Shown piece after piece: positions 46,464-56,533 of a stretch of DNA of 64,000 nucleotides (position 1 is the first letter of the stretch; each line of letters opens with the position of its first letter). The position numbers and the translations under genes were made by a program. Source of the stretch: Aestuariibacter sp. (GTDB lineage: Bacteria; Pseudomonadota; Gammaproteobacteria; Enterobacterales; Alteromonadaceae); NCBI GenBank assembly GCA_017794925.1, contig CP051238.1, positions 2,768,120-2,832,119 on the forward strand, written 5' to 3'. The notes beneath the pieces were generated by a model. That model ran no database searches and was not told where the DNA came from. It was given only the letters and a program-made list of their open reading frames with translations.

Positions 46464-48755
46464 CTACTGCGGGGTAAATGAAAGCGTGTGAATGGCGTCG
46501 CCGGGAAGCAGCGGCGTAAGCCTTTGCTCGGCGTAATCCATAAAGCCCGCCCGGTAAAAGGGCGATAGCGGGTGACCCGACTGACCACCTGGTAACGTCA
46601 GCACCGCGCTTTCCAGTTTACCCGGGCGCACAAATAAACGCTCGGATGCACCAAATGCACGCTGTTGTACAGACGGCATGTAAGTATCGCCAAACCCTTC
46701 CACTTCCGGCATGTTCAGGTATTTACCTACCAGCGGAATTTGGTTAGCAAACGGGTGGGTAATGGCCAGGGTGTTCACTTTACCCCAACGAAGGGTAGAG
46801 AGGTCCTCACTTTTACCATATTGCTTTTCCAAAGACGCTTTGGCTTCTTCGTATTGCGCCAGCATAAACGCCTGCCAGTCACTCTGTCCTTCTGGTAACC
46901 AGCCAGGTGGCTGCTTACGAATAAGCTGCCAGATTGCGGGTTCCAAATAACGGCTTAGAGGGCGTAATGATAGATCCTTTGACGTTAGCGTGTCGGATAC
47001 TGAATCAAACGCGGCGGAAATTACCTGTTGGCGGAAATGCTTCACCAATGTGTAACCCACTGAATCAGCACAGGCGCAGTTGCCCCAGTTTTCCAGCGCG
47101 GCAATGTCGTTGGCAAAATAGCCGCTATTGCGATTCAGTAATTGGCGAAGCAATGCATGCCAGGGCTGAAGGAAACGCGCTTCGTTATCTAACTGAATCT
47201 GGTAAAAGCGTCCTTCATCGAATTGTTGATAGTCGAACAAGCGATCGCGAATTTGTTGGGCTCGGGCGCCCAGTGCATAACCGCCGTCACCAAAACGCGT
47301 GGCATCTTCTGTGCTCATTACCCGGGAATTACCCGTCCAGATTCGTTTGGTGTCAGGGTTCATCACCACCGGTAAATCCATTTCGTCAATGTCCCATCCA
47401 CCGGCAGCCTGTGATTCAGGTACGGCGATGTCTTTGGGCTCCTGGCGGCCGGGCACTGCACCGCCTGGCATCCAGGCAATGTTGCCGCGGGTGTCACCCA
47501 TTACGAAGTTTTGCACCGGAATACCCAATTTGCGTACCACGGGAATCGCATCGAGCACGCTCAACTGGGTATCCATTAGCATCAGGTTAAGGTTTACAGA
47601 GTACGGCTGGTGTGCAACCCATTGCAGTGCGTAGTAGCGGTCGCCGATTTGTTTAACCGGCCCCCACTGACTTTCCAAACGGGTGTATCTGTGCGCTTCG
47701 CCTTTTACCAGTATGGTTTCTTCTACTTCGGTAAGACTGCCAGGGTCGCTGATTTCTACCCAGTCCGCCGTGTCGATATAGGCGTTGGTGAAGCCCCAGG
47801 CCACATGACCATTGGTGCCGACAATGATGCCGGGCACACCGGGTAAAGACACGCCTGTGATATTCACATCGTAATCGTTACGGGCGTAATTAAGTTGAGT
47901 ACGGTACCAGATAATCGGTACTCTGAAGCCCAGATGCATGTCGTTGGCAAGTAGAGCGCCACCGCCGTCGGTAAGCTCACCGCTGACAATCCAGTTGTTA
48001 CTGCCTACTTCGGGCACAAAAGGTAAAACCTCGACGGTATGTTTTGCGGTTACATCGTTGCCGGGCAGGGGGGGAATATCTGCTTTAAATTGCTGACGAC
48101 TACCATCCAGTGCCGCCTGGTACTGACTGGACTGTAAAATAAAATCGACCATCGGCTGACCATAGTGTTTGGCAAGCTCGGTGAGCGCTAAGTCTCTGGA
48201 CAAGGTATTGCCCTGTAAGTCCAGGTACATGCTGTATACCACTAACAGACTGTCAACTTCGGTCCAGGGCTTGATGTCAAAGCCGGTTAGCAAATATTCA
48301 AACGGTTTGGCACCAAGCTCGCTGATGGCTTGATTCACGCCTTTGGCATATTGCGACAGCGCCTGTTGTTGCCAATCCGGTAAGGTCGGCAATATGCGCT
48401 CGGCACGGCGTCGAAACTGATGAAAACGGTTATTTTTGTCGACGTTTAGGGCGACTTCACCCAACCACTCAGACAGCTCACCAGCCGCCACGCGGCGCTG
48501 TAAATCCATTTGGAAAAGTCTGTCTTGCCCGTGGGCATAACCTAACAGGTAAACAGCATCCAACTGATTGGCGGCGGTGATGACAGCCTGACCCAATGCA
48601 TCACGTGACAAGCTGGCAGGGTGGCTGATTTCGCGCAGCTGCTTTTGACCGTCCAGTACAGGTAAGCTTTGCGATAACGTTACGTACAGGGTTGCACCGG
48701 CGATGAGTAAGATGGCAATGACTGCAATGAACAACCATTTGATCCACTTGAGCAT
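46464..48755 (-). CDS. Penicillin acylase family (S45) N-acyl hydrolase
   Basis: A 763-residue Ntn-hydrolase precursor: N-terminal membrane anchor or signal (about 5-25), alpha chain, spacer, then the beta chain starting at the nucleophile Ser252 in VGSNNWIVSG. Further blocks are NDMHLGFRVPIIWYRTQLN and GVPGIIVGTNGHVAWGFTNAYID. Such enzymes cleave beta-lactam side chains or acyl-homoserine lactones; those substrates cannot be distinguished here. The N-terminal helix without a clear cleavage site suggests a membrane-tethered periplasmic enzyme. It starts the leftward operon with ybaK and PhyH. Confidence 0.88.
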   Translation of the reverse strand: MLKWIKWLFIAVIAILLIAGATLYVTLSQSLPVLDGQKQLREISHPASLSRDALGQAVITAANQLDAVYLLGYAHGQDRLFQMDLQRRVAAGELSEWLGEVALNVDKNNRFHQFRRRAERILPTLPDWQQQALSQYAKGVNQAISELGAKPFEYLLTGFDIKPWTEVDSLLVVYSMYLDLQGNTLSRDLALTELAKHYGQPMVDFILQSSQYQAALDGSRQQFKADIPPLPGNDVTAKHTVEVLPFVPEVGSNNWIVSGELTDGGGALLANDMHLGFRVPIIWYRTQLNYARNDYDVNITGVSLPGVPGIIVGTNGHVAWGFTNAYIDTADWVEISDPGSLTEVEETILVKGEAHRYTRLESQWGPVKQIGDRYYALQWVAHQPYSVNLNLMLMDTQLSVLDAIPVVRKLGIPVQNFVMGDTRGNIAWMPGGAVPGRQEPKDIAVPESQAAGGWDIDEMDLPVVMNPDTKRIWTGNSRVMSTEDATRFGDGGYALGARAQQIRDRLFDYQQFDEGRFYQIQLDNEARFLQPWHALLRQLLNRNSGYFANDIAALENWGNCACADSVGYTLVKHFRQQVISAAFDSVSDTLTSKDLSLRPLSRYLEPAIWQLIRKQPPGWLPEGQSDWQAFMLAQYEEAKASLEKQYGKSEDLSTLRWGKVNTLAITHPFANQIPLVGKYLNMPEVEGFGDTYMPSVQQRAFGASERLFVRPGKLESAVLTLPGGQSGHPLSPFYRAGFMDYAEQRLTPLLPGDAIHTLSFTPQ

Positions 48756-49097
48756 GGGAAGTGTCCTTTTAAATACCTTTCTGCTTTAAAACGCAGTGTA
48801 TAACCACCAGTTTACAAGACGATGAATTGCAAAGGCCAGTGAATTATAACTAACAGGTCTGACCGGGATGCGACGAAGGGGTATTGGCGCGAGCAGTGTC
48901 TCGGGTTAAGCTGGTTGTAATAACAAGAAAAGCTATAAAATCAATCAGTAGCAATGCCATCCGACAGTATTCACAAAGAGGCAAAGACCGCTACAACAGG
49001 GCTTTAATCGTTAAGAGCGCCCATTACGACAGGCTCAGGACGCCATAATTACCTCAGGTAAACAGGAGTACGTACGCTTAGTACGGGTTGGCAAACT
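48756..49097. other. Intergenic region between divergent genes
   Basis: A 342-bp gap between the divergent acylase and DASS transporter genes. I see no gene. A short palindromic stretch GTACGTAC (49070-49077) and the inverted pair GTACG/CGTAC near the DASS start may be regulatory. Promoters for both genes must lie here, but no strong -10/-35 pair stands out. Confidence 0.4.
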
Positions 49098-50468
49098 ATG
49101 AAAATAAAAAATAACGTCATTCTTTTTAGTGCGGTTGTGAGCACGTTGCTGTGGTGGCTACTGGACGCTAACGGCTATTCTTCTGAATTAAGCTTAACGG
49201 CGGCGCTGACGGTGCTAATTGCTATTCTTTGGGTTACCGAAGCGTTACCGATCCCAGTTACCTCATTGATTCCCTTTGTTGCGTTCCCCATGGCTGGGGT
49301 GATTGACTACAAAGAGGCCTCGTCTGCGCTGGGAAGCCATGTGATTTTATTGCTAATGGGGGCGTTTATGCTCTCTAAAGCGCTGGAAAAGTCCGGGGTG
49401 CACCGACGTATTGCGGTATACATGTTGCGATTATGCGGATCGTCTAGCGCCAAACGGTTAGTGTTGGGGTTTATGCTAACCTCAGCTGTGCTGAGTATGT
49501 GGATTTCCAATACGGCAACGGCGCTTATGTTGTTACCCATTGCGATGGCAATCATTACTTCAATGGACTCGCCTAAACTGGCGACAGCGCTGTTACTGGG
49601 TATTGCCTATGCTGCAAGTCTTGGCGGTGTGGGTACGCCTATCGGCACCCCGCCGAATATTATTTTTATGAGCGTGTATCAGCAAACCACTGGGGTTGAG
49701 CTGAGCTTCCTGAATTGGATGATGACCGGCGTGCCCGTGGTACTGATATCCATTCCAATTATGTCGTTCTGGTTAACCCGTCACTTAAGCGAAATGCCGC
49801 CGTGTGATTTACCCAAAGCGGGTGGGTGGCGTGCTGCTGAAAAGCGGGTATTAGCCGTATTTGGTATTGTGGCGCTGGCCTGGATATTCCGCCCTTACTG
49901 GTCGGCATGGACCGGTATGACACTGGTGAGCGACAGTACCATTGCGATTGCCGGCGTGGTGTTAATGTTTCTGGTCCCTGACGGCGATAAAGAAAAGCCG
50001 GGCCAATTGCTTGACTGGCGCACCGCTGAATCGATTCCCTGGGGCATGCTATTGCTGTTCGCCGGTGGTATTTGCATGGCAAAGGCGTTTACCGCGTCGG
50101 GCCTGAGTCAGCTGTTGGGCGAAGCTTTAACGGGTTTATCGGCATTACCGGTCGTACTGACGTTATTGTTGTTATGCCTGGCGGTAAGCTTTGTGACTGA
50201 GATTACCTCTAATACCGCTACCGCAACATTACTGATGCCAGTATTGGCCAGTGCGTCCGCGGCGATTGGGGTCGATCCGATTGTGTTAATGATGCCTGCG
50301 GCAATCAGCGCTAGCTGCGCGTTTATGATGCCGGTTGCAACTGCACCCAATGCCATTGTGTACGGCAGTGGACGCATTCCTATTCAGACTATGGTGCGCG
50401 AAGGCACCATATTGAATATTCTGGTCGGGCTGGTGATCACCGGCGTTGTGGTGGTAACGCGATTGTAG
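49098..50468 (+). CDS. DASS/SLC13 family sodium:anion symporter
   Basis: A 456-residue inner-membrane transporter for dicarboxylates, tricarboxylates or sulfate-like anions. About 11 helices; the two Ser-Asn-Thr substrate motifs of the family appear as MWISNTATALMLLP (about 135-148) and TEITSNTATATLLMP (about 370-384). These are the VcINDY/SLC13 hallmarks. It stands alone, divergent from the acylase. The start has no strong ribosome site. The exact substrate is unknown. Confidence 0.9.
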   Translation: MKIKNNVILFSAVVSTLLWWLLDANGYSSELSLTAALTVLIAILWVTEALPIPVTSLIPFVAFPMAGVIDYKEASSALGSHVILLLMGAFMLSKALEKSGVHRRIAVYMLRLCGSSSAKRLVLGFMLTSAVLSMWISNTATALMLLPIAMAIITSMDSPKLATALLLGIAYAASLGGVGTPIGTPPNIIFMSVYQQTTGVELSFLNWMMTGVPVVLISIPIMSFWLTRHLSEMPPCDLPKAGGWRAAEKRVLAVFGIVALAWIFRPYWSAWTGMTLVSDSTIAIAGVVLMFLVPDGDKEKPGQLLDWRTAESIPWGMLLLFAGGICMAKAFTASGLSQLLGEALTGLSALPVVLTLLLLCLAVSFVTEITSNTATATLLMPVLASASAAIGVDPIVLMMPAAISASCAFMMPVATAPNAIVYGSGRIPIQTMVREGTILNILVGLVITGVVVVTRL

Positions 50469-50581
50469 TTTAAATAAGAAGCGGTAAAGACTTCAGACAG
50501 TAGCCTTAATCAACGCTTTTTTGGTTAAGTCTCAGCCTGGTTTAGTTTCAGAGTATCGCGCTACACAACGTAACGAGATGG

Positions 50582-50932
50582 TCAGCGGCTGCTTAAACAT
50601 TCTTCTAAACGTTTTCGCCAATGTGGTCTCGAGCGGCTATGTAATTTCGCTCCTGACCAGGCTAAAAGTCTGACCACCTCATCTGTAGCATGATGAAGTG
50701 CAATTTCAATTGGTACTATACCGTGAGCATTTTCTGCATTTACGTCTGCACCATGATCAATAAGATATTGAATCATTGTGACATCATTATTATTAATTGC
50801 TGCAACCAAAGCAGAGCCGTGACTAACATCCTGATAATTTAAATTACCGCCTGCGGCTATTCTCTCTTTTACTAATTCGAGGTTTTTTCCACGTACCGCA
50901 AAAATTAATTTTTGATCGATGCTGAATGTCAT
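50582..50932 (-). CDS. Small ankyrin-repeat protein
   Basis: A 116-residue protein of about three ankyrin repeats: HGSALVAAINNNDVTMIQYLIDHGADVN and HGIVPIEIALHHATDEVVRLLAWSGA show the consensus. It ends with a basic tail (RSRPHWRKRLEECLSSR). I take ATG 50932; a GTG at 50941 is also in frame, and neither has a good ribosome site. It is probably a cytoplasmic protein-binding protein. There is no obvious partner gene. Confidence 0.7.
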   Translation of the reverse strand: MTFSIDQKLIFAVRGKNLELVKERIAAGGNLNYQDVSHGSALVAAINNNDVTMIQYLIDHGADVNAENAHGIVPIEIALHHATDEVVRLLAWSGAKLHSRSRPHWRKRLEECLSSR

Positions 50933-50977
50933 AAAACACACGTAATTGTGTTAGCGATTAGCCTTATATGCGCCAAA

Positions 50978-51532
50978 TTACTTCGACGACACGGGCGTAT
51001 CGGGTACGGCTGCCAGTAAATTCAGGTAACGGGCAAACACGAACAACCAGTCTGACAGACGGTTGACGTACTGCAACACGGGCGCGGCAATGTCGGTTTG
51101 TTCGCTGGCGCTTACCAATTGTCGTTCTGCACGACGACACACTGTTCTGCACACATGTGCCTGAGACGCCTGAACGCTGCCGCCGGGCAATATAAATTGC
51201 GTTTGTGGGGCGAGTGTTTGCTGCATGGCATCGATTTGCTCTTCAAGCTCAGCCACAGCGGATTCTGGTAAGCGAGAGCTAGCCGACATAGCAAACCCGG
51301 CGCTAAACAGGTTATTTTGAATCTGGGTTAACCAGGCCAGCGATACGCCGTGTTCGCTGGTCTGTTGTGACCAGCTTTCCTGCAGTTGCGCGTGAAGCAG
51401 GCCAACATGCGCATTCAGTTCGTCTATTGCCCCGTAGCATTCAATGAGCGGGTCGTGTTTGCTTACCCGTATGGCTTTGTCTACGTAAACCTGAGTCTGG
51501 CCGGCATCGCCGGTCTTGGTGTAAATCTTCAT
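50978..51532 (-). CDS. Cob(I)yrinic acid a,c-diamide adenosyltransferase (PduO type)
   Basis: A 184-residue ATP:cob(I)alamin adenosyltransferase of the PduO/MMAB family, making adenosylcobalamin. The N-terminal ATP-binding motif IYTKTGDAGQTQVY and the conserved RTVCRRAERQLV helix are visible, followed by YVNRLSDWLFVFARYLN. Its ATG overlaps the CsiV stop by ATGA. The link with csiV-mfd is likely a matter of shared transcription, not of function. Confidence 0.9.
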   Translation of the reverse strand: MKIYTKTGDAGQTQVYVDKAIRVSKHDPLIECYGAIDELNAHVGLLHAQLQESWSQQTSEHGVSLAWLTQIQNNLFSAGFAMSASSRLPESAVAELEEQIDAMQQTLAPQTQFILPGGSVQASQAHVCRTVCRRAERQLVSASEQTDIAAPVLQYVNRLSDWLFVFARYLNLLAAVPDTPVSSK

Positions 51533-52977
51533 TGTATATTGTCTGTGTTACTTTGCTCTGCGGCCGGGCGGTCGTAGCGGCGAATTTGCACAACCATACC
51601 AAACAGCGGGTGATCGAAATAATGTAACTGTGTGCTGATCACGCGGCGAACCTGCCTGAACGGAATCGATACCAGTTCATACGTTGGCGCGCTGGTTGAA
51701 TCGCTCTGTTGCTTCACACCTGTTGCTACCGGCTGACGGTAAAACAGTTCACTGTTGATATGCAGGTAGGGCACGCTGTTGATGTATTTCAGGAATACCT
51801 GGATAAATCCGTCCAGCTCCCAGATTGGGGGTAGCTGGGTATTGTAAGGGTCGATATTTAAGCCAGTGTTTTCGTCCTGCGGGGCAGTCATAGCCGCGTA
51901 ACTGATTGGCTGAGGCTGAGCAAGACGGGTATTGAGCTCATTGAAAAATGCAGCGGTTTTTTCGGCTTTTACGGTGTCGGGATCGATATACGCTGAGTCG
52001 CTGCCAGCATTCATTGAGTCAGGCGAGTCCAGCAGGCCTTCGATGGGCTCGGGACGCATTTCGCCTTCAACGGTGAACTGTTCCGCAAAGTTCTGACCAG
52101 CAAACAGGCGCAGAGTTTCAGCGTTATCCTGCCCGAACTTAACCTGCTGACGCCAGCTAAAGTGCGCTAGGCGATCAATACCTTTGCGCCAGCGAACGCT
52201 GGTAAACAAATCCTGTTGAGTGAGTTGTTCTTCAGACAGTAAATGCGGTCCATTGGCGCGCGCCCAGTCTGCACCGTGAATAATTAATGGCGTTTGATCA
52301 GGAAACGGCACATGCAGGTTAGGGGCCTGCCAATGCCACTGCGGAGTATTGGTGACAAACGCTGGGCCTCGTTGAGCAACGCAGCTTAAGTCACGCTTTG
52401 CTGGCATTGCTTCTTTATAAATAATGTCACCCACATGAGATTCTACCCAATAGCTGGCAATGGTTTCAGGTGAAGGGGGAATAATCACCGCTTCCGTGTC
52501 TGCAACCGTGTCAGACATCGTTGGGTCAACAGTTACAAGAGGGTTTGTGGTGTCTTGTTCATTTACGATTGCGCTTTCTTCAAACGTCTCGCTGGTGTCT
52601 TCAACCGCTTCGGCTGAGTAACCGTCTACCGATTCGGTGACTTCAGGTTCTGGCTCTGGCACATAGTATTTTGCAATGATTTCTTCAAGATCAGGGGCTT
52701 CAGCCCAAAGGGGCGATTCAGGCTTTCCGCATACAGGCAAAGACGAATAGACCCACTGTAAATCCGGCTGGAAATACTGTGACAACAAATCCCAGTCTGT
52801 TTTGGGGGCGGTGAGCCGCGATTGCTGTTCAAAAGATTCCGATAAATCGCCGACGTCAGTGGAGCGTGAAAACAACACCACTTCTACATCGAACCACCAT
52901 TTATCGTCATCCTGGGCCATAGCATGGCCGCTTGAAAAGGTACTGAGTGCGATAAGACAACCGATAATCCGCCTCAT
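51529..52977 (-). CDS. csiV: CsiV family protein
   Basis: A 482-residue exported protein (signal about 1-21, AMA-QD). The start of the mature part, KWWFDVEVVLFSRSTD, is the CsiV hallmark; the C-terminus ends with FRQVRRVISTQLHYFDHPLFGMVVQIRRYD. CsiV is known from Vibrio cholerae as a peptidoglycan-associated protein needed for response to noncanonical D-amino acids. An acidic, Thr/Glu-rich linker covers roughly 110-175. It lies 2 bp after mfd, a conserved neighbour in the order. Confidence 0.78.
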   Translation of the reverse strand: MRRIIGCLIALSTFSSGHAMAQDDDKWWFDVEVVLFSRSTDVGDLSESFEQQSRLTAPKTDWDLLSQYFQPDLQWVYSSLPVCGKPESPLWAEAPDLEEIIAKYYVPEPEPEVTESVDGYSAEAVEDTSETFEESAIVNEQDTTNPLVTVDPTMSDTVADTEAVIIPPSPETIASYWVESHVGDIIYKEAMPAKRDLSCVAQRGPAFVTNTPQWHWQAPNLHVPFPDQTPLIIHGADWARANGPHLLSEEQLTQQDLFTSVRWRKGIDRLAHFSWRQQVKFGQDNAETLRLFAGQNFAEQFTVEGEMRPEPIEGLLDSPDSMNAGSDSAYIDPDTVKAEKTAAFFNELNTRLAQPQPISYAAMTAPQDENTGLNIDPYNTQLPPIWELDGFIQVFLKYINSVPYLHINSELFYRQPVATGVKQQSDSTSAPTYELVSIPFRQVRRVISTQLHYFDHPLFGMVVQIRRYDRPAAEQSNTDNIQ

Positions 52978-52979
52978 GC

Positions 52980-55900
52980 TTATTTTGTCTCCCTGGCAAA
53001 TTCTTCAATAAGCGCTTCCACCATAGCTAATCGTTCGCGCGCTGTCTCGGTTTTCTTTACGATCCGGAGTTTTTGACTGCCTTCAAACTTAAACATTTTG
53101 CTGCGGGTTTGCACCAGCGAAATGATGAAACCGGGATCAACCGGGGTAGTCTCTTTAAATTCCACGGTGCCGCCGACGCTGGTGAAGTCCATTTTTTGTA
53201 TGCCCAGCTTATGTGCTTTTAATTTCAGTTCGGCAATGGCGATGAGGTTTTTAGCCGCGTCAGGCAGTAACCCAAAGCGGTCGATACACTCAATTTGGAA
53301 GGCTTCGATGTCGTCGTTGTTCTTGCAACTGGCCAGCTGTTTGTATAGCGACAATCGGGTGTTAACGTCGGCAATGTAATCGTCTGGCAGCAGCGCCGGA
53401 ATGCGAAGCTCAATTTCAGTCTGATGGCTGGCGGCTTCGTCCAATGACGGTTCTTTACCGGCTTTGAGCGCTTCTACCGCTTGTTCCAGCATATCCATGT
53501 ACAGTGTAAAGCCCACGGTGGCAATTTGCCCTGACTGGTCTTCGCCCAGCAGTTCACCGGCACCGCGAATTTCCAGATCGTGGGTAGCTAACGCAAAGCC
53601 TGCGCCTAAGTCTTCCAGGCTGGCAATCGCTTCAAGGCGTTTAACCGCGTCGCGTGTCATGCGCTTGGGATGTGGGGTTAGCAAATACGCGTAGGCCTGA
53701 TGGTGCGAACGGCCGACACGACCACGTAACTGGTGAAGTTGGGCCAGACCGAGATGGTCAGCACGGTCCATAATAATGGTGTTAGCAGTAGGCACGTCGA
53801 TACCGGTTTCAATAATGGTGGTACATACCAACACGTTAAAGCGCTGGTGATAGAAGTCACTCATTACCGACTCCAGCTCGCGCTCTCGCATTTGACCGTG
53901 GCCAACGGCAATGCGCGCTTCTGGCACGATTTCGGCAATTTCTTCTGCCGTTCTGGCTATACTGTCGACTTCGTTGTGCAGGAAATACACCTGACCACCG
54001 CGTAAAATCTCACGCATAATGGCTTCACGGATCACCGCTTTGTCGCGCTGCTGTACGAAGGTTTTAATGGCTAAACGTCGTGCTGGCGCGGTGGCAATAA
54101 TAGACAAATCACGCATGCCCGACATGGCCATGTTCAATGTTCTTGGTATCGGCGTGGCCGTTAGGGTCAGAATATCCACATCGGCGCGCAGTGACTTAAA
54201 TTTCTCTTTCTGACGTACACCAAAGCGGTGCTCTTCGTCGATGATCACCAGGCCTAAATCGTTGAACTGCACGGCGTCGCTTAATAATTTGTGTGTACCA
54301 ACCACAATGTCGACGTTGCCTGAGGCGATACCGTCGAGTACGGACTTTTGTGCTTTGCCGCTTACAAAGCGCGATATTACTTCAATTCTGAACGGCAGGT
54401 TGGCAAAACGGTCTTTAAAATTCTCGTAATGCTGCTGAGCCAGCAGGGTAGTGGGCACCAGAATAGCGACCTGTTTGCCCTGATTGGCTGCCAGGAAGGC
54501 CGCGCGCATGGCAACTTCTGTTTTACCAAAGCCCACGTCACCGCATACCAGGCGGTCCATGGCCTGTGGTGCGCCCATATCCTGAATAACGGCATTGATT
54601 GCCTGCATTTGGTCGGGCGTTTCTTCAAACGGGAAGGTATCGGAGAATAACTGATAATCTTCCCAGTTAATGGGGTACGCAAAACCGGGTTTAGCGGCGC
54701 GTTTGGCGTAGACATCGAGCAATTCTGCAGCCACATCGCGCACTTTTTCGGCGGCTTTTTTCTTGGCTTTGGCCCAGGCATCGGAGCCCAGGCTATGTAA
54801 AGGCGCGCTGTCTTGTTCACCGCCGCTGTAGCGCGATATTAAATGCAGTGACGACACCGGCACGTACAGTTTTGCCTGTTTGGCATACTCAATACACAGG
54901 TATTCAGTGGGGATGCCGCCCGCGTCGAGGGTTTGCAAACCAATATAGCGGCCTACACCGTGATCCAGATGCACCACCGGCTGGCCCACAGACAGTTCGG
55001 CCAGGTTGCGAATTATGGCGCTTTCGTCGGTGGCTTTCTGCGCTGTTCGCAGACGGCGCTGGCTGATTTTGTGGCCGAGTAACTGTGTTTCAGTAATAAA
55101 TAGCAGCTCGCCGTCCGGGTTTGACCAGCGGAAACTGTGTTCGACCATACCAATGCTGATCCCAACCGATTCATGGCTGGTGAAGAAGTCGTTAAAATGG
55201 CTGAATTCTACCGGTTTGATTTGGTATTTGCGCAGCACGCCCAGCAGGTTTTCACGCCGGCCCTGAGACTCGGCACAGAACAGTACTTTTGCCCCTCGGG
55301 TTTTAGCGTCGTCTATAGCGGCTAATAACGCCTGCGCCGGCTGTTTCTTTTGCGGGTTCAGCGCGATGTCGTTGAGCTTTTCGCAGTGCAGATTGTGTTT
55401 ACCTGCACTGTCTTCCAACACTTCCTGACTTAACGAAACCCGCGGCCATTGCTTAATGCCTGAGAACAATTCATTGACCGGTAAGAACAAGGCTTCGGGC
55501 GGTAATAGCGGGCGGTCTTTGTTATAGCGATACTGTTCGTAGCGTTCAGACACGTCTGCCCAGAAGAACTCGCTGGCGTCGTTGACATCACCGTGCAGCA
55601 CAAGTTGTGTGTCGGGGTGGAAGTAGTCAAACAGTGTGGCGGTTTTCTCAAAGAATAACGGCAGGTAGTATTCTACGCCGCTGGGCATAGTGCCGCGGGT
55701 AATTTGCCCGAATATTGATCCTTCGTTATTGCTGCCTTCAAAGCAGTCCAGAAACTGCTGACGGAACAGGTTCAGGGCGTTTTTGTCGGTTGGAAATTCC
55801 CTGGCCGGTAACATACGGATTTCGTTAACCGCATCGCTTGAGCGCTGGGTATCGGTGTCGAATAACCGAATACTGTCGACTTCGTCGTCGAACAGGTCGA

Positions 55901-56477
55901 TTCGGTAAGGGTGTTTGCTGCCCATGGGGAACAAATCAATAATACTGCCCCGAACCGAGAATTCACTGTGACTGAGTACCTGACTTACGTGCAGGTAGCC
56001 TGCTTGTTCCAACTGTCTGCGGAAGGTATCGCGGTCGAGCTGCTGACCTTTTTTAAGGAGCAACAGATGCTGACCGATGTATTCCACCGGTGCCAGGCGC
56101 TGCATTAAGGTATTCACCGGTACGATGAAGATACCCGTTGGGTCCTGGGTTAAACGGAATAAGGTTTCCAGTCGCTGTGAAATAATATCCTGGTGCGGAG
56201 AAAACGTGTCGTAGGGCAGGGTTTCCCAATCGGGGAACAGCGTAACCGGCGTGTTGGACGCGTCGTTGCCCAGGAAATAGCGGATTTCTTTTTCTAGCTT
56301 TAGTGCTGAGGGTGTGTCGGCAGTGACGAGTACCAGCGGCTTTTGTGCTTGTTGACTGGCTTGTGCCACAGCTAGTGCACGGCTACTGCCTTGTAAATGA
56401 CCCCATTGCTGGTGATCCTGATGACTGGCGGACGTTCTGGCTTTGGGTAACGGCAATGAAAGAAGCGAGGCTGTCAT
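52980..56477 (-). CDS. mfd: Transcription-repair coupling factor
   Basis: A 1165-residue Mfd that removes stalled RNA polymerase and recruits UvrA. Domains: UvrB-like region (about 1-350), RNA polymerase-interacting CarD-like domain (about 490-560, VVHLDHGVGRYIGLQ), RecG-like helicase with Walker A GDVGFGKTEVAMRA (about 640) and DEEH (IIDEEHRFGV), and TRG and C-terminal domains. Length equals E. coli Mfd (1148). ATG 56477 has AGGA upstream. Confidence 0.97.
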   Translation of the reverse strand: MTASLLSLPLPKARTSASHQDHQQWGHLQGSSRALAVAQASQQAQKPLVLVTADTPSALKLEKEIRYFLGNDASNTPVTLFPDWETLPYDTFSPHQDIISQRLETLFRLTQDPTGIFIVPVNTLMQRLAPVEYIGQHLLLLKKGQQLDRDTFRRQLEQAGYLHVSQVLSHSEFSVRGSIIDLFPMGSKHPYRIDLFDDEVDSIRLFDTDTQRSSDAVNEIRMLPAREFPTDKNALNLFRQQFLDCFEGSNNEGSIFGQITRGTMPSGVEYYLPLFFEKTATLFDYFHPDTQLVLHGDVNDASEFFWADVSERYEQYRYNKDRPLLPPEALFLPVNELFSGIKQWPRVSLSQEVLEDSAGKHNLHCEKLNDIALNPQKKQPAQALLAAIDDAKTRGAKVLFCAESQGRRENLLGVLRKYQIKPVEFSHFNDFFTSHESVGISIGMVEHSFRWSNPDGELLFITETQLLGHKISQRRLRTAQKATDESAIIRNLAELSVGQPVVHLDHGVGRYIGLQTLDAGGIPTEYLCIEYAKQAKLYVPVSSLHLISRYSGGEQDSAPLHSLGSDAWAKAKKKAAEKVRDVAAELLDVYAKRAAKPGFAYPINWEDYQLFSDTFPFEETPDQMQAINAVIQDMGAPQAMDRLVCGDVGFGKTEVAMRAAFLAANQGKQVAILVPTTLLAQQHYENFKDRFANLPFRIEVISRFVSGKAQKSVLDGIASGNVDIVVGTHKLLSDAVQFNDLGLVIIDEEHRFGVRQKEKFKSLRADVDILTLTATPIPRTLNMAMSGMRDLSIIATAPARRLAIKTFVQQRDKAVIREAIMREILRGGQVYFLHNEVDSIARTAEEIAEIVPEARIAVGHGQMRERELESVMSDFYHQRFNVLVCTTIIETGIDVPTANTIIMDRADHLGLAQLHQLRGRVGRSHHQAYAYLLTPHPKRMTRDAVKRLEAIASLEDLGAGFALATHDLEIRGAGELLGEDQSGQIATVGFTLYMDMLEQAVEALKAGKEPSLDEAASHQTEIELRIPALLPDDYIADVNTRLSLYKQLASCKNNDDIEAFQIECIDRFGLLPDAAKNLIAIAELKLKAHKLGIQKMDFTSVGGTVEFKETTPVDPGFIISLVQTRSKMFKFEGSQKLRIVKKTETARERLAMVEALIEEFARETK

Positions 56478-56533
56478 GATTCCTGTTCAGTGTAATTAAG
56501 GCGTACTTGGCTCAACGGCAAAAGTGCGCGGAT

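Noticed and set aside
46934..47590. 218-residue plus-strand frame inside the penicillin acylase gene
   Set aside because: Antisense shadow rich in Arg/Pro/Ser; the acylase frame on the other strand has catalytic motifs.
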